Of a stretch of 64,000 nt of DNA, positions 46,015 to 57,669 are shown piece by piece. This DNA comes from Panulirus ornatus. Its lineage: Eukaryota > Arthropoda > Malacostraca > Decapoda > Palinuridae. A program made the translations under genes and the position numbers. The notes beneath the pieces are model-generated. The model worked only from the letters and a program-made list of their open reading frames with translations. It did no database searches and was not told where the DNA came from. The stretch spans positions 8,719,002 through 8,783,001 of the forward strand of contig NC_092225.1 of assembly GCF_036320965.1 (NCBI RefSeq), read 5' to 3'. Every line of letters starts with the position of its first letter. Positions within the stretch are counted from its first letter, which is position 1.

Positions 46015-46066
<52 letters not shown>
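46015..46066. repeat. (TA)n microsatellite at the inverted 5' end
   Basis: A TA tract continuing seamlessly from AGATAT of the LINE. Confidence 0.97.
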
Positions 46067-46068
<2 letters not shown>

Positions 46069-46208
46069 CAGTAAGTTTACATTGATATGTATCATCTATA
46101 ACTTGTTGATAACCACGAGGAAAAATGAAACATTATTGTGCATATTTCATCTGACCCGTGATGACTCATGGTCAGTAACGCTAGCGGATACACTTAGGAG
46201 GACGTGTG

Positions 46209-46210
46209 CG

Positions 46211-46274
<64 letters not shown>
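46209..46274. repeat. (GT)n microsatellite
   Basis: A GT tract. Confidence 0.97.
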
Positions 46275-46275
<1 letters not shown>

Positions 46276-47184
46276 TTCCTACGCATCCTTCCACAGCTAC
46301 TGACCCAATGAACCTGAGAACCAGTCAATATCAAGCGACAAATATGTTTACAAACCCTTCACCCCACTCAAGGTGTCCCCTGGAGACTGGGAATCTGAGA
46401 AAGTGGCGGGAAATGGTCACTCCTGTGGGTCGCGACTGTGACTCTGAAGGCAAAAGGGTCAGATCAAAAGCCTGGCGATCATATCCCGTGGGACGTGCTC
46501 AAGGGACGTGTCGTCGTCATGGCGGGGCTGAAGCTCGATCCTTCAAAGAGGTTCGTCCATATGGGCCGGGTGGTGGCTCGGTCACAAGACCAGGCACGAG
46601 GAAGCTCATTAAGTTCCCCTGGCGAGCCCAACACCTCCTGACGTACATGACAGACTGATGAACTTTCGACTATATCTGAGAGGCGGACGTAAGCCGTACT
46701 GACTGGCGCCTTACGAACCGCCAGTGGCCAAAACTGATGCACCTGTACGACCAGGCGAGGATGGAGATGAGACGAGCCTTTTGGGAGAGTCGTAGAAGTG
46801 GCTGCCGCCAAATGCATCATCTGCACTAAGAGTGATGCCAGAGTGAGGAATAATGAGGTCCTTAGTAAACGAGGACTACGAGTACTGAGATGGACAGACT
46901 GAAGGATCTTGAGGAAGTTTCCCAGAGGGTGTGCACGCAGGGGAGGGAGGGATCCCGCGCAGGAGGAGAGACCAGTGCGCAGAGAGGGAAGCAACTACGC
47001 TCACCAAGATGGCCGGTGGCTACAACACGAGAACACATCATTATCATGTGCATATCTCTGTATGTCACAGATATAAAGCGTATTTACCTGTATCATCAGT
47101 CACCTGCCCAAATGAAGAGCACTGCACCATACCTGGAAAGAGAGAAAAAGTGGTATAACTATCTTGAACACATAATCATATATG

Positions 47185-47193
<9 letters not shown>
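46275..47193. other. Unique DNA, no confident gene
   Basis: GC-richer, with open frames of 137-171 codons on both strands (for example minus 46479-46994) but no domain or conserved motif that I recognise. Confidence 0.45.

Positions 47194-47238
<45 letters not shown>
47194..47238. repeat. (AC)n microsatellite
   Basis: An AC tract. Confidence 0.97.
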
Positions 47239-47242
<4 letters not shown>

Positions 47243-47777
47243 CTACGCAAATCCCACGTTAAGTAGAATTCAATCGTGGAGTAGTATCACGATGTGTCTG
47301 TGAACAATGTACACTAAACCTGATCCAGAAGCTATGAAATCTTGTCATAAAACTGACTCTAAACATTAAAAGTCCGATATATAATCATTGATTTGATTTG
47401 TACCGTTGTCCCCGGCAAATCTATTGTGCACCCCATGCTCATCCTGTGAGCGGTACAGGATGTCACAAAGGGTCTTAGTCAGACCTCAGTGGGCTGACAT
47501 TACATAAGATTTTACGATTCGTATTTCACTACATAAGATAGTTTCATATGGTAATCATTTATGCTTCAATCCATCTATAATGTAATAGAATATTGCATTT
47601 TGTGATACGGTGTGATATATCAACATGTTTTCGAGTCTATACTGTGTGGTTAACATTTATAAACAATATGAATTTAGACATTCACCAAAGTTCCATAGAA
47701 AAAGGAAGAAGTATCAGTTTCCGCCGGACTTCTTACGACAAGCAACGACGAGTCAATCAGTCGTACGACTCTTTAGT
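47239..47777. other. Unique DNA, no gene seen
   Basis: No recognisable feature. Confidence 0.45.
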
Positions 47778-47966
47778 GGAACGGTGCGACCCAGAAGCAC
47801 AATGATGCGACCTTCAGGTATGGTGGCTTGGCCTCTGACTTGACATGTTGAGCGTTCGGTCAAAGGGCCAGGATGTTATACCCACAGAGTCGTGTAGTCG
47901 TGTCCATCGGTCGTGCTGTTGTACTTTAAGGGTCATAACATCGTACTCAAGGAAGTCACCCACGAG
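47778..47966. repeat. HM hairpin-type element (HM6)
   Basis: Left arm GGTGCGACCCAGAAGCACAA and TGATGCGACCTTCAGGTATG; core GGCTTGGCCTCTGACTTGAC, spacer, GGTCAAAGGGCCAGGATG; right arm inverted with GTCGTGTAGTCGTGTCC and AACATCGTACTCAAGG. It matches the layout of HM2 and HM11. Confidence 0.7.
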
Positions 47967-48276
47967 GGGGAAGAAACATCTCAACTTCGTCGCTTGTAAG
48001 TTACTGCGGCATCGTTGCTCAGTGACTTTGTGCAATCAACGCTGCTGAGATTTTTCTAAGGAAGTTTTTACTGTGCTTATGACGGCACTTAACGACCTTC
48101 CCAGCTCTCGCGTTTCACTTTCTTCACTGGTCGGTCGCTAAGGGCTATGGCTCTATGCTGTATCTTACTGACACAGCTGAATCCTTCCGAGGTAGTCAAC
48201 GTCTAAGTGCCTTAGGATTTCTCTCTTCTGATGAGGCGAGAACGGAAATGTAAAATTGTGTACAGGTACATAAAAA

Positions 48277-48278
<2 letters not shown>
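47967..48278. other. Unique DNA, no gene seen
   Basis: No recognisable feature. Confidence 0.45.

Positions 48279-48365
<87 letters not shown>
48279..48365. repeat. (TA)n microsatellite, S8 tail
   Basis: A TA tract that, on minus, is the tail of S8. Confidence 0.97.
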
Positions 48366-48374
<9 letters not shown>

Positions 48375-48605
48375 TTCTTTCTTCTTTTAAACTATTTGCC
48401 ATTTCCCGCGTTAGCGAGGTAGCGTTAAGAACAGAGGACTGGGCCTTTTTTGGAATATCCTCACCTGGCCCCCTCTGTTCCTTCTTTTGGAAAATTAAAA
48501 AAAAAAATAGAGGGGAGGATTTCCAGCCCCCCGCTCCCTCCCCTTTTAGTCGCCTTCTACGACACGCAGGGAATACGTGGGAAGTATTCTTAATCCCCTA
48601 TCCCC

Positions 48606-48611
<6 letters not shown>
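48366..48611 (-). mobile_element. S element copy S8
   Basis: A complete S copy on minus. It shares three private variants with S2 at 13413-13648 (GATTAAGAATAC head, TTCCAAAAAAGGCC middle, CAGAGGGGGCC), so the two form a subfamily. Confidence 0.9.

Positions 48612-48681
<70 letters not shown>
48612..48681. repeat. (TA)n microsatellite
   Basis: A TA tract at the head of S8. Confidence 0.97.
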
Positions 48682-48683
<2 letters not shown>

Positions 48684-48896
48684 GTGGGGTGTTACCGGAC
48701 TTTGGCTGCACGTGGTTATACCGCGAGTGAAAAGTCACTTTGGCAAGGCTATATCCCACAGTAAAGGGGCCTACATTTCTATTCACTGCAAATAGCGCAG
48801 CCTTGAGCAGCAGGAGGTGTTAGAAAAGTCCTAGTTAACACCAGGACTCTTTCTTAGAAATGGGTTCGGTGGAAATTACAAATAGAATATATACTG
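48682..48896 (+). mobile_element. Unidentified dispersed repeat (pair with 43735)
   Basis: GGCCTACATTTCTATTCACT, GCAAATAGCGCAGCCTTGAG and AGGACTCTTTCTTAGAAATG match 43735-43845. The part before 48765 (GGACTTTGGCTGCACGTGGT) has no partner in the window. Confidence 0.5.
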
Positions 48897-50075
48897 TATT
48901 TCTATTCGCTGTTTCCTGCATAGTGAGATAGAACCTAAACAAAATCGGAACGGCCTCATTTCCTCACAATGCTTCTCTGGCAGCCATGTAAAATGCAAGG
49001 AATCTAAAGATCCCTTTCCAGACTCAAGCCCCACAGACCTGCACATGGTTACCACTGATCACTTCATATTCCCTGGTTTAGCCCACTGACAGCTTGTCGC
49101 TCCCTGTGTACCACATTGCTCCAATTTGCCAAATTATGTGCATGCTTCACACCCTCCTGGATGTTCAGGCACCCATAACTCAAAGCTCCTTACACTCTGT
49201 CCTTTCATCTCTTTCAGGGCCTCCCCCTCCCTTATGCCCCCTACACCTATGACACATTCATCCTCTTATTTAGTCTCTCTTCACTCATCTTCTCCACACG
49301 TCCAAACCATTTCAGCACACCCAGTTCAGCTTTCTCAGCCATCATAAGCTTACTACCACACCTGTCTGTAGCACAGCCATTCCTTACACGATTAACCCTC
49401 CTCACTCCATATAAGCTCTTAAAGCGTTTCATTTCCAATACATCCACCCTCTTCCGTTCTTTGATATATAGGTCCGCACTTATACAGCACCGCAGGGACA
49501 ACTATACCATCAAATATACCCATCTCTGACCTCACAGACGGTAGCCTTTCCTTCCAAATACTCTTCAATGTAAGTAGGATGTTTGCCCCCTCACCCACCC
49601 AATGATTCACTTTAGCTACAATGGTTCCTTTCCCTGTCATATCTGCTCCCAAATATCCAAAAAACTTTACTTTCTTTCAGTTCTGTCCATTCATTCTCAC
49701 ACTCAAACCAATATATCTCTCCCTCTATTAAACCTCATAACGTTACTCTTATTCACATTAGCGGTCAACTTCCTCCTTTAACTCACTCTCCCAAACTCAC
49801 ATACCAACCTCCACAGTTTCTCACACGAGTCTGCTACCAGAACCGCGTCATCTGTATACATGAACTGACCCACCTCCTCAACTTCCACGTCCCCTACCCT
49901 AACGTATTATAGACCTGCCCTTCTCTCCATGAGCCTCGCATTTACCTCACTCACCAACCTGTCCATAAACATATTAAACAACCATGGTGACATCGCACAC
50001 CCTTGAAACACACCTTCACCAGAAGCCACTCACCTTCTGAACTTCCTATTTCCACACATGTCTTAACCTCTCGAT
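48897..50075 (-). pseudogene. Old diverged LINE of the RTE-like family (copy J)
   Basis: The minus strand reads, in broken frames, GCAMSPWLFNMFMDRLVSEV (about 49990), the catalytic motif as YTDDAVLVADSCEKLWRL (about 49850), VNKSNVMRFN, then MTGKGTIVAKVNHWVGEGAN, MGIFDGIVVPAVLYKC, RKRVDVLEMKRFKSLYGVRR and LGVLKWFGRVEKMSEERLNK, followed by a 3' UTR to about 48897. It aligns with the young copies at roughly half the residues, with frameshifts and stops (for example after RRAGL near 49905). This is a much older insertion or a sister family. The upstream end abuts (GT)n. Confidence 0.85.
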
Positions 50076-50083
50076 TACATGTG

Positions 50084-50084
50084 C

Positions 50085-50136
<52 letters not shown>
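50084..50136. repeat. (GT)n microsatellite
   Basis: A GT tract between old LINE copy J and a CR1-like 3' end; on minus it is the (CA)n tail of the latter. Confidence 0.97.
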
Positions 50137-50137
<1 letters not shown>

Positions 50138-50189
50138 TAGTTTTACACCACAGGAGGGATTTCTGCACTCGTGGAACCCCATCTCTATG

Positions 50190-50191
<2 letters not shown>
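50137..50191 (-). mobile_element. CR1/Jockey-like LINE 3' tip
   Basis: CTAGTTTTACACCACAGGAG, GGATTTCTGCACTCGTGG and ACCCCATCTCTATGG align with the 3' UTR phrases at 42515-42560 and 54300-54345. Only about 55 bases remain, between (GT)n and (GA)n. Confidence 0.65.

Positions 50192-50275
<84 letters not shown>
50192..50275. repeat. (GA)n microsatellite
   Basis: A pure GA tract. Confidence 0.97.
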
Positions 50276-50278
<3 letters not shown>

Positions 50279-50959
50279 GAAGGCAGAACTTATCTAATCG
50301 CTCTCAGCCAAACATTGGGTAAATTTACCCATTTTCCGGATCTTTGTCCTCAAAGTGTGAGGCCAGCAAAAGTGGCAGTGCGTAGTATGATCATCGCAAG
50401 GGGCTCTTATCAGCGACCCTGGCTTCAACTATCTTCTTTACGTGCTCCTCATCCCCTGTATCCACTTCTCAAGTGACCCCTTCATTGCAACAGTATAATT
50501 TTCACGGGGTCAGATATTCATTCATTCCAAACATACTGTGTTATTCAGGCCGACATGTCCCAGATTTATACATTCATCTCACGGGTTCATTCTCACAGCG
50601 CACATTTCCTGTGGTCACTTTTATTCAGTAACGCTATTTCATTCAGGTTCACATGACGGACACTTATACATTTATAATGCAACATTTTCACTGTGTAAAA
50701 TCGGCAATGACAAGTGTTCACTCACTCGACTCTTGTGCTATTTTATAAATCAGGAAGCTATCTCTACAACACTCGCTGTTGCGTAGTGTTTGTTTCAGTT
50801 CAGAGTAGAGTGTGTTTATTTTCTCTCTGTAATTTGTAATTCAACGGGGTTTCATTATTTTCTACAATAAAATCAATCTGAGGATATTGTTTCAGTTCTG
50901 TTCAACAATTTGAAGTGAGGTTTCTACACAATAATATAAATATCTTCTTGGAACTGGGC
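50276..50959. other. Unique DNA with faint repetition, no gene
   Basis: GTTATTCAGG and GTAACGCTATTTCATTCAGG-type phrases with TTCACTGTG between 50500 and 50760 suggest a very degenerate array. No gene. Confidence 0.45.
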
Positions 50960-51530
50960 AATTTTAGAAGACTTGTGGTAAATTTTGATAGTTCACTGTC
51001 TCGCTGAGCTTCACAGTCTCTGAGGCAAGTTCAGCTGGTTCACTGTCCCACTGACATTAACGTAGCTGGTTCATTAACTCATGAAGCAAGTGTGGTTGCA
51101 GCTGGTTCATTGTCTAACGAAAGAAGTCTAACTGCTTCATTCTCACTTAACCAAGTGTAATTGATTCAGTGTCTCACATAGGTACGTGCGACTGATTCAG
51201 CCTTAATGAACCAAGTGTGGTCGGTTCATTGTCTTATTGAAGCAAGTATTACTAACCCATTTCCATAATTACGAAAATGTAGTTGGATCATTGTCTCTGT
51301 TGCAAGTTTAGACGGTTTACTGTCTTACGGAAAACTGTGGCTGGTTCACTGTCTTGAAGAGAAGAGTAGCCGGTCCCTGGCTTCCAGACAAGTGGAGATG
51401 ATTCACCGTCCTACAGAGAAGTGATGATTCATCGTCCTACAGAGAAGTGGAGATGGTTTGCTGTCTCACTGAGGCAAGTTGGCTGGCAAACGATCTCACT
51501 GACGCAAATTTACATTATATACATTAATAA
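50960..51530. repeat. Degenerate minisatellite, about 40-bp unit
   Basis: GGTTCACTGTCTCACTGAGG and AAGTGTGGCTGGTTCATTGT-type phrases recur about thirteen times (for example 51036, 51067, 51103, 51223, 51340, 51450). Confidence 0.75.
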
Positions 51531-51812
51531 GGTAGTGCTGATAATGTACTTTGATTGAATCTAATAATGATTGCTTTACTTATATGTGAAATGCGGAAAT
51601 TCAAATTTCATCAAACAAACTATTGAGAATGGATCAGTCTTATGGGAGCAGTTACGAGCAGACTAATGATATACAACTGACAGTAATTAAGATATTAATT
51701 AAGATTATATCACGGGCAAATTAGTGGGATGATTAGTGAGACATAGTGGTATTACAAACTGACTGAGCAATCACATGGAACAGCGAAATCCTTTATACGC
51801 CCCTAATCCCCC
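51531..51812. other. Short unique stretch, no gene
   Basis: No recognisable feature. Confidence 0.45.
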
Positions 51813-51960
51813 AAGCACGACGATACGACCCTTAAGCAAGATGGTACGACCAGCAAGCACGATGGTACGACCCTTAAGCACGATGGTGCGACCAGCAAGC
51901 ACGAGGGTGCGACCCTGAAGCACAATGGTACGACCCCTTGAGCATAATGGTCCGGTTTGT
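51813..51960. repeat. HM minisatellite, left arm only (HM7)
   Basis: Seven 21-bp units in one orientation: AAGCACGACGATACGACCCT, TAAGCAAGATGGTACGACCA, GCAAGCACGATGGTACGAC and so on. AGCAAGC and CTTAAGC junctions alternate, a two-unit higher-order pattern. No core or right arm was found. Confidence 0.8.
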
Positions 51961-51999
51961 GAACCGAAGGACTCGCCGCCATGCTCAAGAACCACACCA

Positions 52000-52460
52000 C
52001 AACCTCGTTTCATACCAACCTCATCCTGGAAACACTACAACATTCTTTCATACCAACCTCAGCCTTGAAACATACCACACCATCATTTGATACCAACATT
52101 ATCCTGGAAACACATTACACTCTCGTCTAATACGAAGTCCAGCCCGAATACATGCCACTCTCGTCTAAAACTTAGGCCAACCTGAAAACATACAACATCC
52201 TCATTTCACTTGTATTCCCGTATGGAAATATATAGCATCTTCGTCTGATACTAAGGCCAACCAGGACACATACTACACCCTCTTAAATGCGAGAGGAAGA
52301 ACATCCTCCTTCACCAACTGCAGTCTGGAAAAATGCTACACTTTCGTCTACGACTGACTTCGTCCTGGAGACATAACATACCCAAGTCTAATACCAACTT
52401 AAGCCTGGGAACATACCACAACCTCATATAATTCCAGCCTCAGCCTGCAGACATTCATAT
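52000..52460. repeat. Degenerate minisatellite, about 40-bp unit
   Basis: About ten units with the pattern TCGTCTAATACCAACCTCAG then CCTGGAAACATACCACAC; good examples start at 52004, 52046, 52085, 52124 and 52375. Confidence 0.8.
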
Positions 52461-54226
52461 ATCCCACCAGTTCTTGCGACACACACTCAACTCTCCACCC
52501 AAACCCTTCAACCACTCCTCACAGATTTTCCCCTTTCACTCCACACCACACAAGCCTGAACCATTTTACCGCTCCTTTCGTTTTTCTTAAACCGATCAAT
52601 ATATTTTCAAAGTCTATTAGCGTTGTCTATCCAACAGTGATGGACTCGGATAACAGATTGATAAGATGATAAATTGGAGACGTGAAAAGGTTTAGAACTG
52701 TGTGGTGTGGAGGGAAGGTCCGAAACTATGAGAAAGACTAAGAGTTTGGATGAACAGTTGGGTATATGTCACAACCACCGTTGGAATGAGTAAATGACCT
52801 CACTTTCCCTTCTTACATACCTTCTGAATGAGAGGAATAGCACAGAAAGCCGAGCTCCTCCATATATCCATGACTCTCACCTTTCACTCTCCAGTTTGCT
52901 GTCTTCATCACTTCCATAACGTTTTCATAAACTTCCTTCCCTCATTTAGCGAACAGGTTTCTTTATATTTTCAGTCATTCTGAACACTTCTCCGTACAAC
53001 ATAAGATAAAAGTCCTATTGCTGTTTAGCGCTAATGTAATTCGCCTCATTTCATGACTCCACATGAACCATTGTACCATCTCACTCCCAACTTCACTCCT
53101 TTGCCGGCTGCTTCGCCCACACCTCCAGCACCGCCATATTTCCTTATTCGTATAGTCCTGTCCGTCCCTTAATACCATCACTCAAACACATCTCACCGGT
53201 TCGTGCTGAACTCAAAATAGACTTCTTTGCAAAATTAATCTCGTACGTTGCTTCATTACTTCACAGCATTTCAGTACCACTAAAGTAATGATTCTTGCAT
53301 TTAAGATGAATTATTTCTATTCCCAAGTCCTGGTTCTACCGTCTATTTTACTTACAACGCATCAACCGCCTCTCGCATGGGCTTCAGGCATAGTGAGAGT
53401 GTATGTGGCCTTAGAATTATCTTTAACATCTGAAGAAGGTGTTAAAAGATTATTCGGTTAGTGGATGTAACTTACGTTGACGGCCTTAATGACCCTGGCA
53501 GTTGATAGGCCTGAAGCCCAACCAACCAAACGCCTCCCGAAATTCATTCTAAGATAGAATCACTTCTAAAAACTACCATTTGACGCACGTGCTGTATTCT
53601 CTTCCCCATGAGGACAGTGTGCAGAGGCCATGGGTGTCAGCTTTCACAGGCATGAATCATATTTCATTTTCTTCCCCTCGCCAGACAGTACATTTTGCTT
53701 TGGCTGCCACACAGTCACACCAGCCACCACTTGGTCATGCCACTCACCTCGCCACTATAAAAACACCATTTATATTTCCAGTGGTAAAATAGTTTTGGCT
53801 ACAACTCTCCATCTCGTCTGTGGAGGGCTGTCTGCCTGCGGCTAAAACCCACAGGAAGCTTGACAAAACCAGCATCTATAAGCCTTCCGGTGACCCACCA
53901 GGATGCTAGATTAATCCACGGTTCCCGGATGATGCCACTCCTGACGCTAAAAGTTCTCTTCAACTTATATGAGCCATATAACGTACATCAGGCTGTCACC
54001 TTACAAGAGTTATAGAACCTTCTCAGGTTTTAAGATAACTTACCAAAAATTTGAAATCAAAATATCTATAGCAGTTTTAGAGTTCGAGTACAAAGGATCA
54101 GCTTCCCAGCCCTTCCACAAGTGCCTTACACTCTCTCTAAGTTAGATCATTTTTCCCTTAACATGTGTCAATGTGCAAGTTGCTAAATGGTTCATCTAAC
54201 CACTCATCTGTCTATCTGTGTGTATG

Positions 54227-54230
<4 letters not shown>
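52461..54230. other. Unique DNA, no confident gene
   Basis: Near 53488-53530 the phrase AATGACCCTGGCAGTTGATA with GGCCTGAAGCCCAACCAACC resembles a repeat terminus known to me only vaguely from arthropod sequence. No supportable frame. Confidence 0.45.

Positions 54231-54270
<40 letters not shown>
54231..54270. repeat. (GT)n microsatellite, tail of CR1-like LINE
   Basis: A GT tract directly at the 3' end (minus (CA)n) of the LINE to its right. Confidence 0.95.
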
Positions 54271-54272
<2 letters not shown>

Positions 54273-55700
54273 TAACTTGTTTGTAATTACCTTTTTTCCT
54301 GTACAGGGAGGGGGTTCTACACTCGTGAAGGCCTGTCTCTTAGACTTCCTCTGCTATCATTACAAGTTTTAAGATTCTGCATGCAGCCCAGTTTCATACA
54401 TTCGACACTCAGTTTATTCCATTCACTCACCACTCTCGTACTGAAAAATGATGTGTGACATTCTTCTTGTTTAGCTTTACGTTATGGCCTCTGCTTTATC
54501 CTTGAATCTTTCGACCCTGACGTCATCAGAGTGACTTAAAAGCTTGTAATCAGGTCACCTCTCATACTTTCCTCTTCCATGATGGACAAAATTAAGGCCC
54601 CTAAGCTTTCACCCTAGCTCAGTTCTCTTAACTCTCGCGCTAATTTTGTTACCATCCTATGGACCTACTTCACTGGTTCTTTATATTTCTTTATGTGCCA
54701 AAGCATATTCTGGTTTGGACTCATGTAATATGTGAACACCTTGCTAAATTTTTCTTTCTGCATGTACTGGAATGCAGTCCTAACATTTGCCATAAGACGG
54801 TTTGTCCCATTCTTCTTGGCCAAGTTTCTTCAATCACGTACTAGACCAACTTTGGCGACTATCTATGTTCCCTTGTAAATTGATGCAATCCTTCTCGCTT
54901 TTTACTTCCCTCATGGCCTTGGCATCATCGGCAAACATAGTCAGGCAGGAGTCCAACCCTTCCGACAAGTCATTTACATAAATCAAGAAGAGAAATTGGC
55001 CTGAAACAGAACCCTGCCGTTCGCCATTGGTGACCTGCTCATTTTGAGAAGGCTCCTTTGAAATACGTCTTTTGTCCTCTTCCTCTAAGATAATCTTCAG
55101 TCCAACTCAAGGTGTCCCCCTTATTCCTGTCTGAGAATCCAGCTTCTTCCACCAGCCTCTTATACAATACGACGTCAAATGCTTTCTGGCAGTCCAGCCT
55201 TCTCTTTTGTCTAACACACATCTTACTCTTTCATAGATATCTAAGGGGTTCGTTACACATGACCTTTCACTGAAACCTGTACTGTCTCACTTCCTTAGCT
55301 TCCCCTCAGCAAGACGTCATCCACTTGCTTCTTTTATCCAGTACTTTACATACCACAACCGCCTTAAGACGCGTCTGAAATTCAGCGCGTTCCCCCCTGT
55401 CTGCTTTCTTAAATGAGCATAAAGTGTGCCGTCTCCCACTTTCTTCAGGCCTTTTACTTTATCTCAAGGACGTCTTTAACACTTCAAGTGGTTTATCAAG
55501 TATATTTGCACACACCTTCAACACATGAAGAAATATCATTAGGAGCATGAGCCTTACATGGGGCAAGACACTTTGGTATTCAGTGTAAGTCTTTTCTAGA
55601 CATTTCAATGCTTTCCAAGACCTCTTCCCAATCGTATCTTACTGGTGTTACGAAAAGACTTTTAGGCCTTGTATAGTTCCCAACATACATTCATATCATC
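54271..55700 (-). pseudogene. CR1/Jockey-type LINE reverse transcriptase, decayed
   Basis: Minus-strand phrases in order: TPVRYDWEEVLESIEMSRKD (about 55650), ANILDKPLEVL (about 55500), SCVTNPLDIYERVRCVLDK (about 55250), motif A LDCQKAFDVVLYKRLVEEAG (about 55200), GDTLSWTEDYLRGR, motif B RQGSVSGQFLFLIYVNDLSEG (about 55010), motif C MFADDAKAMREV (54921-54938), then the C-terminal LRELS and MRGDLITSF and VVSEWNKLSVECMK (about 54430). Motif B QGSVxGxxLFLIYVNDL and the LSYEERLxxL..RRxRGDLI tail are typical of CR1/Jockey-group LINEs, different from the RTE-like LINE. The catalytic FADD is still readable, but stops and frameshifts break the frame in many places. The 5' portion (endonuclease) was not recognised. 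The 3' UTR ends at (CA)n. Confidence 0.82.
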
Positions 55701-57669
55701 CTCAACAACTCTTTCCTTTTGAATCTCTGTTCCTCCTATAGCATCCTCCTACATTCGTTCCTTTCATTTACCTCACAAATTCCGACTGGCTATGGTGTTG
55801 CCTATGTCTTCGTCACAGCACATCGATTAGTACCGTCACCTTTTGACATTCTTGATTGACTCACAACTCTTTTCTTTAACCTTTTCCTCTTCATGTGACG
55901 CTAATGTTCCCATTGGCCTTACTCCGTTATGAATATTCCAAAACCATTCACCACTTTGAGTGAGAAGTTCCTTAACGATAGATACCGTCCAAGGACGGTG
56001 ATGCAATTTCGCCGAAGATGACTTGCGGTGTACCCAAGTACAAGAGGAGTCCGGTAACACCATACATACCATGTGATTATCCTGCAGATGGTAATGCAAA
56101 ACAAACTGGTCATATGGATTGACACGAAGCCCTTTGCTACTACATCTTATATCAATATATTCTAGACCTATGCACATCCTAAGATGTTTGCCCTCTTCTT
56201 TAAGAAGAAATAACTTTAGTACTATAAGACGCTGAAGCTACTGAGGTTAAGGCACAGCTACTGAAAGGTAAGATCTTCATTTTTGCAGTCTTGCATCTTA
56301 TAACACTCGCACAGTCCCTTCTGTTTGACCACCAGCCATCAAACATACTGGGCAACACAAGTGTAAAGTTCTCTCCCCGAAAAAACATAAATGGTAATCA
56401 CAAGGGAAGGAAGGTGAAACACCCACATCGATGGGAAAAACAACCTTCCATAACAATGGTCTACCGAGCGTCATACTTGCAAATGCTGACTTTTCCTTAG
56501 AGACACGAGTGTGCCCACAGGCGGAGTGTCTCTGAACTGATGTAACCCCCTGCCTCACTGCCCGTGTCCTCATGACTTAGGTGTCTGCAGCTCACACAGT
56601 GCCATAACCTGATCTGCAGTGATTGCAGAGGGTGGCAGATTCACTGAACACAGTTGAGACGGTGATGTTATCCAGAGAAGCCTCGACTTGAACGAATCCC
56701 CAGCATCAAGAGAACTTGATTTTTGCTGATATGATGGATGTACCGTGAAGGTGCGGACACTGTCATCATCATCATACTCTTGAAATATGGCAAAAAAGAA
56801 AAGAGTTGACGTGGGACTACAACAGGCGTCACGAACCTCGCTCAACCTTAACAAGCTAAGAGTCGAGCAAGCCCAGAGGGGCTGTAACTGGTGACGGCCA
56901 GGCGCAGGAGAAGCCTGAAGTATGCAACACCAGGACATTCTTTGCCCAAATGACCTCGATATTCTCGGCTCCTGAGGCGAAGATGTAATTAAATTCCTCT
57001 AAGAGGCTGGGCAACAAGCTTAGCGTGACCACCGTCGACACAAGGGCCACCTGCCTACCTGCTCTAGTACCTTACATCGAGCGACGAATGCCACCTGAAT
57101 AATCGATTCAGGTTGCAAGCATGGAAGTTTGAACTCTACGGTCTTTACACTGTAGGATCAGTGTGCTTGATCTCCTGTATGGGTCATGTTGAGGATAAGC
57201 ATAGGTTGAAACTATCTCGGGGTATGATGGGTGATGGAAACTTTCACTGGTTGACTGATAAAAAGCTCCTGTGCTTTATAATCTCATCTCGTTTTATTCT
57301 CTTCTTAAGTAAGGGATCCTTCGGCAGATGATGGTGTGATAATCATAGGCACACACACACACAGACATTACTTAAATGGCACTTACATTCTCATACCTTT
57401 ATGACCCTCAGTAATCAATAATGCTGAAAATCATATTTTGATGTTAGTCAACTTAAACAGCTACTCACTGCCTCTGGTTACTATCTACCCTTACTGCACT
57501 GTGACATGAATACACGTTTTCATAAGGAAAAAGTACATTTTGATTCCTGAGTTTGTCTGGAAATTACAGGAACTTCGACGCTAGAGTGAAAACGTGTTAC
57601 ATCATGACGTATTGATTTCTATATTCTACGCAAGCTTCAACCTAACTCTTTGAGTCAAGCGTGAATACG
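55701..57669. other. Unique DNA, no gene seen
   Basis: The CR1-like LINE may extend a little to the right of 55700 in unrecognisable form. Open frames of 60-122 codons (for example minus 56570-56938) show no domain. Confidence 0.45.

Noticed and set aside
46479..46994. 171-codon minus-strand frame in GC-richer DNA
   Set aside because: The opposite strand is also open over much of the stretch and no family signature is visible in either.
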